Source: Thermohalobaculum sp039030915
Lineage (GTDB): Bacteria > Pseudomonadota > Alphaproteobacteria > Rhodobacterales > Rhodobacteraceae
NCBI GenBank assembly: GCA_039030915.1
Contig: JBCCDG010000002.1
Span: 37,831-101,830, forward strand
DNA: 64,000 nt
Direction of reading: 5' to 3'
Shown here one piece after another: positions 1 through 8,257 of the stretch. The notes beneath the pieces are model-generated. The model saw only the letters and a list, made by a program, of their open reading frames with translations. It was not told the DNA's origin and did no database searches. Made by a program: the position numbers and the translations under genes. The first letter of the stretch is position 1. Each line of letters starts with the position of its first letter.

Positions 1-759
1 CTGCCACGCACACCCTCCTTCCGGCTCGACGGCCGCCGGGCGCTGGTCGCCGGCGCAAGCTCGGGCATCGGGTTCGCCGCGGCCACCGCGCTGGCGGAGG
101 CGGGCGCCGAGGTCACGCTCGCGGCCCGGCGTGCCGCGCCGCTCCAGGCCGCGGTCGACGCTCTTCGCGCTCGCGGCTTCGCGGCCGAGCCCCTCGTGCT
201 CGATGTCGCGGACATCGCTGTGACCGAAGCCGCCGTCGCCGGGCAGGACGCCTTCGACGTGCTGGTGAACTCCGCCGGGATCGCGCGCCATGCGCCGGCC
301 CTCGAGACCGCGGCCGAAGACTTCGACGCGGTGATGGCGCTCAACCTGCGCGGCGCCTATTTCCTCACCCGCGCCGTTGCAGCCCGGCTCATCGACGCCG
401 GACGGCCGGGCTCGCTCATCAACGTCTCATCGCAGATGGGGCATGTGGGCGGGATCGATCGGGCCGTCTATTGCGCCTCGAAGCATGCGGTGGAGGGGTT
501 CACCAAGGCGATGGCGATCGAATGGGGCGCGTGCGGCATTCGCGTCAACACGCTCTGTCCTACCTTTATTCGCACACCGCTGACCGAAGGCACCTTCGCC
601 GATCCCGAGCGCCGGGCCTGGATCGAAAGCAAGATCAAGCTCGGCCGTGTCGGGACGGTCGAGGATTTGATGGGCGCCGTCCTCTACCTCGCCTCCGACG
701 CCTCCGCGCTCGTCACGGGCACTGCCCTCACGGTCGATGGCGGCTGGACTGCTGGCTGA
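1..759 (+). CDS. SDR-family oxidoreductase, 5' end at or beyond window edge
   Basis: The reading frame is open from base 1, so the protein is essentially complete but its start lies at or just outside the edge; no ATG is visible before codon 66. It begins with a Rossmann nucleotide-binding motif (GASSGIG, about residue 18), followed by the NSAG motif of classical SDRs. The catalytic Ser is in INVSSQMG and the Tyr/Lys pair in YCASKHA. The C-terminus has the usual TGTALTVDGG ending. About 252 residues matches classical NAD(P)-dependent SDRs that oxidise secondary alcohols or reduce ketones. Substrate cannot be told. It is the only plus-strand gene before about 32 kb and is separated from the large minus-strand cluster by an insertion-sequence remnant, so it probably belongs to another unit to the left. 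Family is certain; role is unknown. Confidence 0.9.
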   Translation: MPRTPSFRLDGRRALVAGASSGIGFAAATALAEAGAEVTLAARRAAPLQAAVDALRARGFAAEPLVLDVADIAVTEAAVAGQDAFDVLVNSAGIARHAPALETAAEDFDAVMALNLRGAYFLTRAVAARLIDAGRPGSLINVSSQMGHVGGIDRAVYCASKHAVEGFTKAMAIEWGACGIRVNTLCPTFIRTPLTEGTFADPERRAWIESKIKLGRVGTVEDLMGAVLYLASDASALVTGTALTVDGGWTAG

Positions 760-816
760 GCCGCACGGGCCTCGGCGCTCCCCGGCGAGGAGGGCGGCGG
801 GTGGCCTTCCACACCT

Positions 817-871
817 GCGCCCGCGCCCGCCCACGTCAGCGTATAGCGCCGAGAGTGAACATTATGAGAAC
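817..871. repeat. Left copy of a 55-bp imperfect inverted repeat
   Basis: The outer 25 bases match the reverse complement of 2102-2126 at 24 of 25 positions. The inner 30 match at about 21 of 30, giving about 45 of 55 overall. The two copies point towards each other and enclose the decayed transposase, as terminal repeats of a mobile element would. No target-site duplication is evident outside them. Confidence 0.65.
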
Positions 872-1061
872 GCTTCCCGCTGAGCCAAGGATCGCGCTGC
901 GCCGTTGCTGCTGGATGGCGTAGCGGTGCCTGGCGTACCGAATGGCTTGAAAGGGCACTTGCTTCGTGCGGTCGCGCGTCGCGTCGTCGCCAATCGACGT
1001 TCGAACCCTGACGTGGTGCAGCGCCAATGGTTTCGACCGCGGCCGGGCTCGGGCCTGACGA

Positions 1062-1768
1062 CGAGAACAGAACGATCGCGGCGCAGCGGATGATTGTCGC
1101 GCAGCGCCGCTCGAGACCATCATTTCGGGCTGCCATGCGCCGTCGGTCCCCGAGGCCGCAGACCATGCGGTCGATGGCGTCTCTGGCACGGAAGGCGGTG
1201 TTATTATGCGTGCCCGGTGGCTGCGCGGTTGGCGTGGGGCCGGGTCGTGGCTCTGGGCCGCGCTCGGCCGCGATGCGGCGCGCCCCGTCGCTGTGATGGA
1301 TCGCATGGGCGATGCGGCGCTGATAGGAGCCGCAGGCCGCACTCAGGGCGGATGCGTCCGGGGCGTCTCCGCTCCGCACCGGTGGTCTTGATGGACAAGG
1401 GCGGGCCCGTCCGTCGGTCGCGGCCCGCATGTCGGCCGCACCCCTGTCTTGCGAAAGGCCGGTGGCGTGGATCTCGGCCCCAAGGGGCGCCTTCGCCAGC
1501 GCGGTGAGCCTTGGCGTCGGTGCAGTCGCGCAGCAGATCCGCCGGCGGGGTGTCAGCCCGCGACGGCGGCCGGGCGACGTGTCCCCGAGTACCGGCGGAT
1601 CCGGCCAACACAGTGGCTGACGAGGGTAATGCTTGGTCCGTGAGCAGGCCGGCGCCCCTGCCAGCCCAATTCAGGATTGCGGACAATCAAGCAGATCGCT
1701 TGACGGTTATCGACGCGGCGCACGCCATGGGAGTTCTTCGGCAACAGGGGTTGGAGCCGGGCGTGCTT
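1062..1768 (-). pseudogene. Decayed IS5-family (IS427-like) transposase
   Basis: Three out-of-frame pieces on the minus strand, in the right order, resemble an IS5-type DDE transposase. At 1768-1598 the translation reads ARLQPLLPKNSHGVRRVDNR and later GPSITL, recalling the N-terminal RLxPLLPxxxRGxPRVDDRR and YGPxKTLYNR motifs. At 1536-1387 TDAKAHRAG plus a GRP segment recall DxTxxKAHR. At 1370-1062 FRARDAIDRMVCGLGDRRRM followed by AARNDG recalls the C-terminal YxxRNxIERxFxxLKxxRRIATRYD signature. The total span of about 235 codons is close to a full IS427-type transposase. At least two frameshifts separate the pieces, so no functional enzyme is made. Assignment rests on motif recall, not a database search. 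Confidence 0.7.
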
Positions 1769-2071
1769 CGGCGCTGAGAGCCAGCAATCGCGTCCGGACA
1801 GATCGCGCTCGCGACACTTGTCGGTTTGAACCACGCCCTGGCGAGGCGGAACCCCATTTTTGAGACTGCCCGCCCGGGACATGTACCGGTCTTCCAGAAA
1901 GGCTTCTTCATCTGGCTGACCCGGTTGATCCTGAGACTGACGCCGCAGTGTCTCATGCCTCGGAGTGCAGGTCTGATCCGGCAGAGGTGGCAGGCCCGTC
2001 GGCGTCGAAGGGGCCCCATCGAGCATGCTCTTGACCCTCCCGGTCTTTGGCACATGGCGCCATGCGTGGAT

Positions 2072-2126
2072 GTTCACGATATGATCACGCTCGCCACCCT
2101 GCGCTGACGTGGGTGGGCGCGGGCGC
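2072..2126. repeat. Right copy of the 55-bp imperfect inverted repeat
   Basis: Reverse-complement partner of 817-871 (about 45 of 55 positions). It ends 35 bases before the stop codon of the SMP-30/isochorismatase fusion. The pair encloses 1.3 kb, longer than a typical IS427-type element, so the repeats may belong to an outer element into which the transposase inserted. Confidence 0.65.
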
Positions 2127-2161
2127 CTCTATGCGTGGTTATCGTGCGCGCCCAGCCACGC

Positions 2162-3778
2162 CTAACGGCCGAGGGTGGCGATCACGCCGTCGGTGCTGGT
2201 CACTGTCGCCACGTTCTGCATCGCGTAGCGTATGGAGGCGTTGTGCCAGTCGGCGTTCATGGTCGAGCAGGCGTCTTCCGGCACGATGATCCGGAAGCCC
2301 TTGTCCGCCCCTGTCCGGGCTGTGTGCTCGACCGACATATTGGTCCAGGCGCCGGTGTTGATGATGGTGTGGATGCCGCCATGGCGGAGATAGCTCTCGA
2401 GCCGGCTCGTCTCCCACGCGCTCATCGACATTTTCTCGACTACGAGATCGCCCGGCTTCGGCTCGAGCCCCGCCGCCGGCTGCACACCCCAGGTGCCCCG
2501 CACCAACGCGTTCTCTCCCTTCAGTCCCTGGAAGAGCGGGGCGTGCTGCGCGAGCTTGGGGTGGCCGGGCTCGCAGACCATCCAGACATGGATCACCGTC
2601 ACGCCCGCCCGCCGGCAGGCCTCGGCCAGCCGCTGCGCATTCGCGACCACGTTCTGGTGGCGCGCATGGTCGGGCGAGCCGGTGGACGCGAAGGCCCCGC
2701 CATCGACCATCACGTCGTTCTGCAGGTCCTGGATGATCAGCGCCGTGCGCGCCGGGTCGATCCAGAGGGCGGGCTCGCCGCCGGGCGCCGGGGCTGCACG
2801 GGCCTGCGCTGCACGGGCCTGCGCTGCGGTCGATACCGCTCGGCGCTCGGTCGCGGGCCTGGCATGCATGAAGGGCTCGTTGCGCCCCCGCTTCTTCAAC
2901 CGCACCGAATAGAGCGACGTGCAGGCGGTCAGGAACAGCGTCTGCCAGTCGTCCTCCCCCCAATGCAGGTTGGCCGTCTTCTCGGGCGTCAGGATCTCGC
3001 CGAGCTTGATGCCATGGAAGTCGAAGACCCAGACACCACCTGGTCCGGTGACATAGAGATTGCCCTCGATATCGGCCTTCATCCCGTCGGGCATCCCCTC
3101 GCGCAGCGTCTCCGAGATGCCTGAGGCGAAGATGCGGCCGTTCGTGAGGCGCCCGTCAGCCCCGACGTCGAACATGCGGATGTTCATCTGTTCGCTGTCG
3201 TTCACCCAGATCCATCGCTCACAGGGGCTGAGGCAGAGACCGTTCGGCTGGGTGAACATGTAGCGGTCCGAGACGAGCTGCGGCTCGTCGCCGGGGCGGT
3301 GGTCGGGGGGAAGGCGGTAGACACCCTGGAAACCCTGTTCGAGCGGGCGCGGAATGCCGAAATGCGCCATTCTTCCGTAGGTGGGATCGGTGAAGTAGAT
3401 CGAGCCGTCGGAGGTCACGCAGATATCGTTGGGCGAGTTGAGCTCCTTGCCTTCGAACCGGCTCGCCAGCACCACGCGCTCCCCGCTCGGCCGGATCCGC
3501 ACCACCGAGGATGTGGAGTGCTCGCAAACCAGCAGGTTGTGATCCGCATCGAGTGTCATCCCGTTGCCCTTGTTCGCCGGGCGCTGCACTTCCTCCACGC
3601 GACCATCGGCTGTCCAGCGCCGCCGCACATCGCCAGGAATGTCGGAGAAGAGGAGATGCCGTTCCACCGGGTGCCAGACGGGCCCCTCGGTGAACACGAA
3701 GCCCGTGCCCAACCGGTTGACTGGAGCGTAAGGGTCGATGATCGCGGTGAAGCGCTGGTCGACGACGGTATGGCTCAT
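2162..3778 (-). CDS. SMP-30/gluconolactonase-isochorismatase-like fusion protein
   Basis: This 538-residue protein joins two enzymes. Residues about 1-305 form an SMP-30/gluconolactonase beta-propeller. Candidate metal ligands are Glu31 (FTEGPVW), Asn179 (TQPNG) and Asp231 (MPDGMKAD), matching the Glu/Asn/Asp pattern of lactone-hydrolysing members. A linker (about 306-335) contains a duplicated QARAA unit. Residues about 336-538 are an isochorismatase/cysteine-hydrolase domain with Asp351 (IIQDLQND) and Lys449, but the usual catalytic Cys is Ser482 (TNMSVEHTAR). The family hydrolyses amides, ureido compounds or enol ethers. The fusion and the missing Cys leave the second activity uncertain. 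It is the last gene of the minus-strand cluster, 46 nt after the thioredoxin-like gene. It may open a lactone and then process the product (inference). Confidence 0.9.
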   Translation of the reverse strand: MSHTVVDQRFTAIIDPYAPVNRLGTGFVFTEGPVWHPVERHLLFSDIPGDVRRRWTADGRVEEVQRPANKGNGMTLDADHNLLVCEHSTSSVVRIRPSGERVVLASRFEGKELNSPNDICVTSDGSIYFTDPTYGRMAHFGIPRPLEQGFQGVYRLPPDHRPGDEPQLVSDRYMFTQPNGLCLSPCERWIWVNDSEQMNIRMFDVGADGRLTNGRIFASGISETLREGMPDGMKADIEGNLYVTGPGGVWVFDFHGIKLGEILTPEKTANLHWGEDDWQTLFLTACTSLYSVRLKKRGRNEPFMHARPATERRAVSTAAQARAAQARAAPAPGGEPALWIDPARTALIIQDLQNDVMVDGGAFASTGSPDHARHQNVVANAQRLAEACRRAGVTVIHVWMVCEPGHPKLAQHAPLFQGLKGENALVRGTWGVQPAAGLEPKPGDLVVEKMSMSAWETSRLESYLRHGGIHTIINTGAWTNMSVEHTARTGADKGFRIIVPEDACSTMNADWHNASIRYAMQNVATVTSTDGVIATLGR

Positions 3779-3824
3779 GGCCTCCCCCCTGGCGCCTGGG
3801 CCGCGGGGAAGGCGCAGCCGCCTC

Positions 3825-4349
3825 CTAGCCGCCCGGTGCGTTCTCTCTCAGATGCCGCTCGAAGGCGATGCGCAAGGTCTGGGGCGTACGCTGGCCGCGG
3901 ATCGTGTGCCTCAGCCGGCCTCGCCCGTCGAAGAGCAGGAGCGTCACATGGCCGACGCCGTGGCGCGACGCCAACTGCCGGCCCTCGTCCGTCTTGATGT
4001 TCGCGACGAGATAGGTGAGCCCCTCCCCATCGCCGGCCGCCTCCATCTCCGCCAGCGCTTCCCGCGTTGCGACCTGGAGCGAACGGCAAAGCGCGCATTC
4101 GGGGTCGTGGATCTGAACGATGGCGGGCGTGCCGTCCCCGATGCGGTCGAGATCGTGCTCCGCGATCGAGGCCATGACGGAGCGGGCGGAGACATAGCCG
4201 ATACCGCCCGCGACGCCGAGGCCGATGGCGATGTTGCGCGCCATCATCAGGATCTCGCGCCGGCTCCGCGCCCGCCGCTTGGGCGCCGCCGCTGGCGGGG
4301 TCGCGCCCTTCGGCTTTGCCGGGCCCTTCCGGCGCCGCTTCTTCTTCAT
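3825..4349 (-). CDS. Membrane-anchored thioredoxin-like protein
   Basis: 174 residues. A very basic N-terminal tail (KKKRRRK start) precedes one predicted transmembrane helix at about residues 36-56. A thioredoxin-like domain follows, with HDPECALC giving a CxxC pair (Cys-Ala-Leu-Cys) at the start of the fold. The later segment GVGHVTLLLFDGRGR resembles the thioredoxin beta-strand pair, but the cis-Pro normally seen there is not obvious. It may reduce or isomerise disulfides, or protect cluster-assembly Cys residues, at the membrane. It lies between the MBL-fold hydrolase (165 nt upstream) and the SMP-30 fusion (46 nt downstream), so it may have its own promoter. Functional assignment beyond a thioredoxin-like fold is inference. 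Confidence 0.75.
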   Translation of the reverse strand: MKKKRRRKGPAKPKGATPPAAAPKRRARSRREILMMARNIAIGLGVAGGIGYVSARSVMASIAEHDLDRIGDGTPAIVQIHDPECALCRSLQVATREALAEMEAAGDGEGLTYLVANIKTDEGRQLASRHGVGHVTLLLFDGRGRLRHTIRGQRTPQTLRIAFERHLRENAPGG

Positions 4350-4514
4350 CGCCCCAGCCTCCCCGCAGACTTTCCATAACGGGACCGGTTATGCCCGCTC
4401 CCGCACCGCCCGTCCGATCACAACCCCGTAAGCGGCGCGCGATCGGGGCCGGCATCGGCACAGGCCGGGCCGTCGGGGCAGGTGGGAGGGAAGCACGGAG
4501 CGGCATCGCGCGCC

Positions 4515-5363
4515 TCAGGCCGGGAACCAGTTGCGCGCCGGCAGGGTCTCGGTCATCGGCCCGGGCACTGTCATCCCCAGCCGGCCGACCACCTGAGCGT
4601 TCTGGATCTTGGCGGGCCGGTCATGCACGGGCAAAAGGAACGTGTAGTTGTTGAGCAGCTTCTTCACCGCCCCCTTCTCGCCCCGCTTGCTGCCGGCGTG
4701 GTTGCCGGTGACCTGCGGCTCCATCCAGTTGTTCACCCGGACATGGTTCACGATCTGGTCGTTGAAGTCGTAGATCACGTCCCCGCAGATGCAGGCGAGG
4801 CCCTCCGCCGTCTCGACCATCACGTTCATCGAGCCCTCGGTATGGGCTCCCGCCGGCTCGCACCATACGCCCGGGATGATCTCCTCGGCGCCCGTGATCT
4901 CGAGGTCCAGGAAACGCATCGCCTCCGGCTCGTAGATCCGCTCGACCAAGTGCAGAATGTCCGGCTTCGGATATTGCGGGTACATGATCCCACTCACGCT
5001 GAACTCCATCTCGCGGCGATTGATCACCACCGTCGTGTTCATCGGGAACTTGTCGTCCTTGCCCGCATGGTCGATGTGTAGATGCGTGTGCAGGATGTAG
5101 CGGATATCGCCGAGCTTGAGCCCGTGCTTGGCAAGCTGGTTCTCGATCATGTTGTCGTGGAACTGGAGGCCCCGCATGCCGAGGCTCTCCATGATCGCAT
5201 TGTCCCGGTAGCCGGTATCGACCAGCACCGGATAGGTCCCGCCGAGGATCAGGAACCCGTAGACCGGGACGCGCCGCACCCGCCCGCATTCATGGCCGAG
5301 CACGAGAAAGCTCGTCTCCAGCTCGATGTCGCCATAGTCCAGAACGTGGATGGTGAGTGCCAT
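4515..5363 (-). CDS. Metallo-beta-lactamase-fold hydrolase, N-acyl-homoserine-lactonase-like
   Basis: 282 residues starting at MALTIHVLDYGDIE, chosen because AGGGAG lies 6 nt upstream; the open frame extends further but with shadow composition. The zinc motif HTHLHIDHAG is the HxHxDH signature, with further ligands expected in GAHTEGS and near the C-terminal PVHDRP. Overall it resembles the lactonase-like branch (AhlD/AiiA relatives) that opens lactones using two metals. In this gene cluster a role in opening a cyclic ester intermediate is as likely as quorum quenching. It is encoded 34 nt downstream of the amidohydrolase gene and is probably co-transcribed. Substrate is not determinable. Confidence 0.85.
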   Translation of the reverse strand: MALTIHVLDYGDIELETSFLVLGHECGRVRRVPVYGFLILGGTYPVLVDTGYRDNAIMESLGMRGLQFHDNMIENQLAKHGLKLGDIRYILHTHLHIDHAGKDDKFPMNTTVVINRREMEFSVSGIMYPQYPKPDILHLVERIYEPEAMRFLDLEITGAEEIIPGVWCEPAGAHTEGSMNVMVETAEGLACICGDVIYDFNDQIVNHVRVNNWMEPQVTGNHAGSKRGEKGAVKKLLNNYTFLLPVHDRPAKIQNAQVVGRLGMTVPGPMTETLPARNWFPA

Positions 5364-5397
5364 TTTACTCTCCCTCGTAGGGGGCAGCGCCCCTTGG

Positions 5398-6273
5398 TCA
5401 GAGCCGGTAGACCCGGGTTGCGGTATCGGTGAAGACGACCTTCGATGCGCCCTTGGGCAGCGCCTCGGCCGCCTCGCGGAAGGCGGCGAGAAGATCGGCA
5501 TAGGATGTCCAGATCTTCTCGATGGGGAAGTTCGAGCCGAAGAGACAGCGCTTGGCACCGAAGAGCTTGACGGTCGCACCCACCATCTCGGCGATGAAGG
5601 CGCGGTCGTTGCGATGGATGAAGGTGCCGAAGCCTGAAAGCTTCGAGACGACGTTGGGACAGCCCGCCAGCCGCTTCATCCCCTCGGCCCATGCCGCGCG
5701 CCCGGTCTCGCTCTGGTCCTCCAGCATGCCCGCGTGCTGGAGCACGAAGGTCACGTCCCCGCAGGCCTCGGCCAAACGGGCGGCGCCCGCCATCTGCCCA
5801 GAAAAGACCTGTAGCTCGAAGACCCAGCCATAGTCGGCCAATCGCGTAACATTCTTCTGAAAGGCTGGGTCCTCGGCCAGGTCCGGCCGCTTGGCGAAGC
5901 GGTAGAGCGGGTTCTCGTGCCAGTGGAGCTGCTGGCGGATCCCTCGCATCAGCGGATACTTGGCGAGCCGGTCGAGCTGGGGCCGCACATCGCGCAAGGT
6001 GAAATCGGCATAGCCGACGATTCCGTGTGGCCAGCCATGCGCGTCCGCCACGCCCTGCACCCAGGCAACCTCGTCCTCGAACCAGTTGGGCGCCCAGTTG
6101 GCCTGCACGTAGACCGACTTCTCGATGCCGAGACCCGCGATATCCGCCAGGTACTCCTCGATGAGATAATCGCGCTTGATCGCCGCATAGGGCCCGAAGA
6201 TGCGCGGCTGCTCGGGGCCGAGCAGCCAGGGTAGGTCCTTCTGGCGCCAGATGTGGTGATGCGCGTCGATCAT
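5398..6273 (-). CDS. Amidohydrolase-2 family TIM-barrel hydrolase
   Basis: 291 residues. It opens with MIDAHHHIW, the HxH metal motif of the amidohydrolase-2 branch that includes L-fuconolactonase and 2-pyrone-4,6-dicarboxylate hydrolase. Later conserved stations are the His in VLQHAGML and the Asn/Asp region GSNFPIEK near the C-terminus. In many fuconolactonase-like proteins this last motif is GSDWP, so Asn replaces the usual Asp here. Members hydrolyse lactones or decarboxylate aromatic acids. The gene overlaps the VWA gene by 4 nt (ATGA), so it is translationally coupled to the molybdenum-hydroxylase maturation genes. With an MBL-fold hydrolase and an SMP-30 domain nearby, three candidate lactonases sit in one operon, which suggests a cyclic-ester intermediate (inference). 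Confidence 0.85.
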   Translation of the reverse strand: MIDAHHHIWRQKDLPWLLGPEQPRIFGPYAAIKRDYLIEEYLADIAGLGIEKSVYVQANWAPNWFEDEVAWVQGVADAHGWPHGIVGYADFTLRDVRPQLDRLAKYPLMRGIRQQLHWHENPLYRFAKRPDLAEDPAFQKNVTRLADYGWVFELQVFSGQMAGAARLAEACGDVTFVLQHAGMLEDQSETGRAAWAEGMKRLAGCPNVVSKLSGFGTFIHRNDRAFIAEMVGATVKLFGAKRCLFGSNFPIEKIWTSYADLLAAFREAAEALPKGASKVVFTDTATRVYRL

Positions 6274-7376
6274 GCCCGGCGCTCCAGCCGCAGCACGTGA
6301 TCGACGATGGCGCCCGTGCCGCTCCCGTCGCCCAGGGCCGCGAGATCGCGGGTGAGCGCTGCGAGCCCTGCCGTCTCCGGCCGGTAGGCGGGGTCGGCCG
6401 CCAGCGGGCTCAGCCAGTCGAGCCGCCAGGCCATGCGGGAAAGCCGTCGCGTGGCCTCCACCATCGCCGTCGGGTCTCCGCGCTCGAGCCCGTCCGAAAG
6501 CACGATCACCAGCGCACCTCGCGCGAAGCCCGCGTAGCGGGGCACGGCGAGAAAGGTCTGGAGCGCTTCCCCGATGCGCGTACCTCCGTCGAAATCGGCG
6601 ACCAGCCGACTGACGCGCGCCAGTGCACGCTCCCGGTCCGCGCCGCGCAGGTCGGCCGTGATCCGCGTCAGCCGCGTGCCGAGGGTGAAGACCTCCGCCA
6701 GGTCCGCGGCTCGCGCCAGCGTATGGGCAAAGGCCAGCCGCTCGTCGGTGCGCTCCTTCATCGAGCCCGAAATATCGATCAGCAGCACGACCCGCCGCTG
6801 CCGTGCCTTGCGCCTGCGGCGCAGGAGCCGGATCGCCTCTCCGTCCCGCCGCGCCGCCGCGCGGAGCGTTCGCCTGAAATCCAGCGCACCCTTCCGCGCC
6901 CGGCCGTAGCGATAGCTCCGCCGCCGCGGCAGCCGCGCAGGCGCGAGACGGGCGAACCGTGTCAGCGCCGCATCCTCCGCACTCTCGAGCCCCCGCGCCG
7001 TTAGCCGCTCCGCCGCTGTCGCCCGCGCACCCACCTCGCCGATGTCGTCGCCTTCCTCGGCCTCCGCGCTGCCGCCCTCGGGCTCATGTGCCTCGACCTC
7101 GTCGTCCTCATCGCCGAGGGCTGGCGCAGAGAGGGTCTGGCCGAGGAAGAAGGCGCGGAAAAGCGCGTCGAACTCTGGCTCTCGCTCCCTCGGGATCGCC
7201 ATCATCGCGATCCCCGCCCGCCGGATGTCCGCCAGGCTGCGCGGGCCGAGTAGGCCGACCGCCTCCACGAACCCGATGGTCTGATCAGGCGCGATGGCGA
7301 AGCCATGGGCGCGCAGCAGTGCCGGAAACTCGACGAGGGGTCGGACCGCGCGGGGCAGGGCGGAGGTGGCGGGCAT
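6270..7376 (-). CDS. VWA-domain protein, CoxE-like maturation factor
   Basis: 368 residues from the ATG that overlaps the MoxR stop codon by one base (TGATG). An N-terminal helical domain of about 100 residues is followed by an acidic stretch (GDEDDEVEAHEPEGG). The von Willebrand A domain carries the MIDAS motif LLIDISGSMKE, with Thr and Asp stations in GGTRIG and VLSDGLERG. In CO dehydrogenase and related molybdenum hydroxylase operons, CoxE works with the AAA ATPase CoxD (MoxR type) to mature the enzyme active site. The gene order here (Mo subunit, MoxR, VWA) matches that arrangement. The enzyme itself lacks the CO dehydrogenase signature, so a general hydroxylase chaperone role is inferred. 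Confidence 0.88.
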   Translation of the reverse strand: MPATSALPRAVRPLVEFPALLRAHGFAIAPDQTIGFVEAVGLLGPRSLADIRRAGIAMMAIPREREPEFDALFRAFFLGQTLSAPALGDEDDEVEAHEPEGGSAEAEEGDDIGEVGARATAAERLTARGLESAEDAALTRFARLAPARLPRRRSYRYGRARKGALDFRRTLRAAARRDGEAIRLLRRRRKARQRRVVLLIDISGSMKERTDERLAFAHTLARAADLAEVFTLGTRLTRITADLRGADRERALARVSRLVADFDGGTRIGEALQTFLAVPRYAGFARGALVIVLSDGLERGDPTAMVEATRRLSRMAWRLDWLSPLAADPAYRPETAGLAALTRDLAALGDGSGTGAIVDHVLRLERRA

Positions 7377-8257
7377 CACGCGGCCTCCCCCGGGACGACC
7401 TGATCGAGCCTCTCTGCCATGAAGGCCAGATCGTCCTGGTCCTTGAGTACGACGCCGATTGCCCGGCGAAACGCATCGGGCCAGCGCGCGCCCTGCGCGT
7501 TGAGGAGCGTCGCCGCCTCGGCCCACTCAACCGTTTCGGCCACGCCAGGTGGCTTGGCGAGCGGCTCGGTGCGCAGACGCCCGACGGCGGCCACGACCGC
7601 CTCGGCGGTAGCACGCGCGACGGCCGAGGCGCGGGCCATCACGATCTCCGCCTCCAGCGCCGGATCCGGATAGTCGATCCAGTGATAGACGCAGCGCCGC
7701 CGCAGCGCCTCGTGCAGGTCCCGCGTCCGGTTGGATGTCAGCACCACCACGGGCGGCCGGGCTGCGCGAACGGTCCCCGTCTCCGGTATCGAAATCGAGA
7801 AGTCCGACAGAAACTCGAGCAAGAACGCTTCGAATTCCTGGTCCGACCGGTCGATCTCGTCGATCAATAGCAGGCTGGAGCCCGCGTTGCGCAAGGCGGC
7901 GAGGAGCGGACGCTCCAGCAGGTACTCGTCCGCATAGAGGTTGACGGCCTCCTCGCCTGCCTGCCGGATCGCCAGCATCTGACGCGGGTAGTTCCACTCA
8001 TAGAGCGCCGCCGCCGCGTCGATGCCCTCATAGCACTGAAGCCGGATGACCTGGCGCGCCAGCACCGCGCCGATGGCCTTTGCCGCCTCCGTCTTGCCGA
8101 CGCCGGGCGCGCCTTCCAGCAGCAGCGGCTTGCCGAGCGCGAGCGCGAGATAGGCGGCGGTGGAAAGCCCGTCATCTGCAAGATATTGCGCGCCGACGAG
8201 GGCATCGCGCAGCATCTCGGGCGAGGCGATCCCGGCGATCTCGGCCCGCACCGCCAT
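7376..8257 (-). CDS. MoxR-type AAA+ ATPase, CoxD-like
   Basis: 293 residues, start chosen at the ATG overlapping the previous stop by one base (TGATG at 8257); the frame extends upstream only as a shadow. Walker A is GAPGVGKTE, Walker B LLLIDEID, and the sensor-1 segment VVLTSNRTRDL follows. Full AAA+ core with a short helical lid. MoxR ATPases pair with VWA proteins as chaperones that insert metal cofactors or remodel partner enzymes. Here the partner VWA gene follows directly and the presumed client, the split molybdenum hydroxylase, precedes directly. All three are translationally coupled. Confidence 0.92.
   Translation of the reverse strand: MAVRAEIAGIASPEMLRDALVGAQYLADDGLSTAAYLALALGKPLLLEGAPGVGKTEAAKAIGAVLARQVIRLQCYEGIDAAAALYEWNYPRQMLAIRQAGEEAVNLYADEYLLERPLLAALRNAGSSLLLIDEIDRSDQEFEAFLLEFLSDFSISIPETGTVRAARPPVVVLTSNRTRDLHEALRRRCVYHWIDYPDPALEAEIVMARASAVARATAEAVVAAVGRLRTEPLAKPPGVAETVEWAEAATLLNAQGARWPDAFRRAIGVVLKDQDDLAFMAERLDQVVPGEAA

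Larger units (their letters stand above)
760..2161. other. 1.4-kb region without an intact gene; decayed insertion sequence
   Basis: No open frame here has plausible protein composition over its length; the apparent ORFs are short and overlap on both strands. The stretch contains transposase remnants on the minus strand and a pair of 55-bp inverted repeats, listed separately. It separates the SDR gene from the 26-kb minus-strand cluster and may be where that cluster was joined to the chromosome (inference). Confidence 0.7.

Noticed and set aside
4515..5363. Assigning the MBL-fold gene as a quorum-quenching AHL lactonase
   Set aside because: The fold and HxHxDH motif fit, but no luxI/luxR genes are present and the operon context points to catabolism. 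Substrate is left open.
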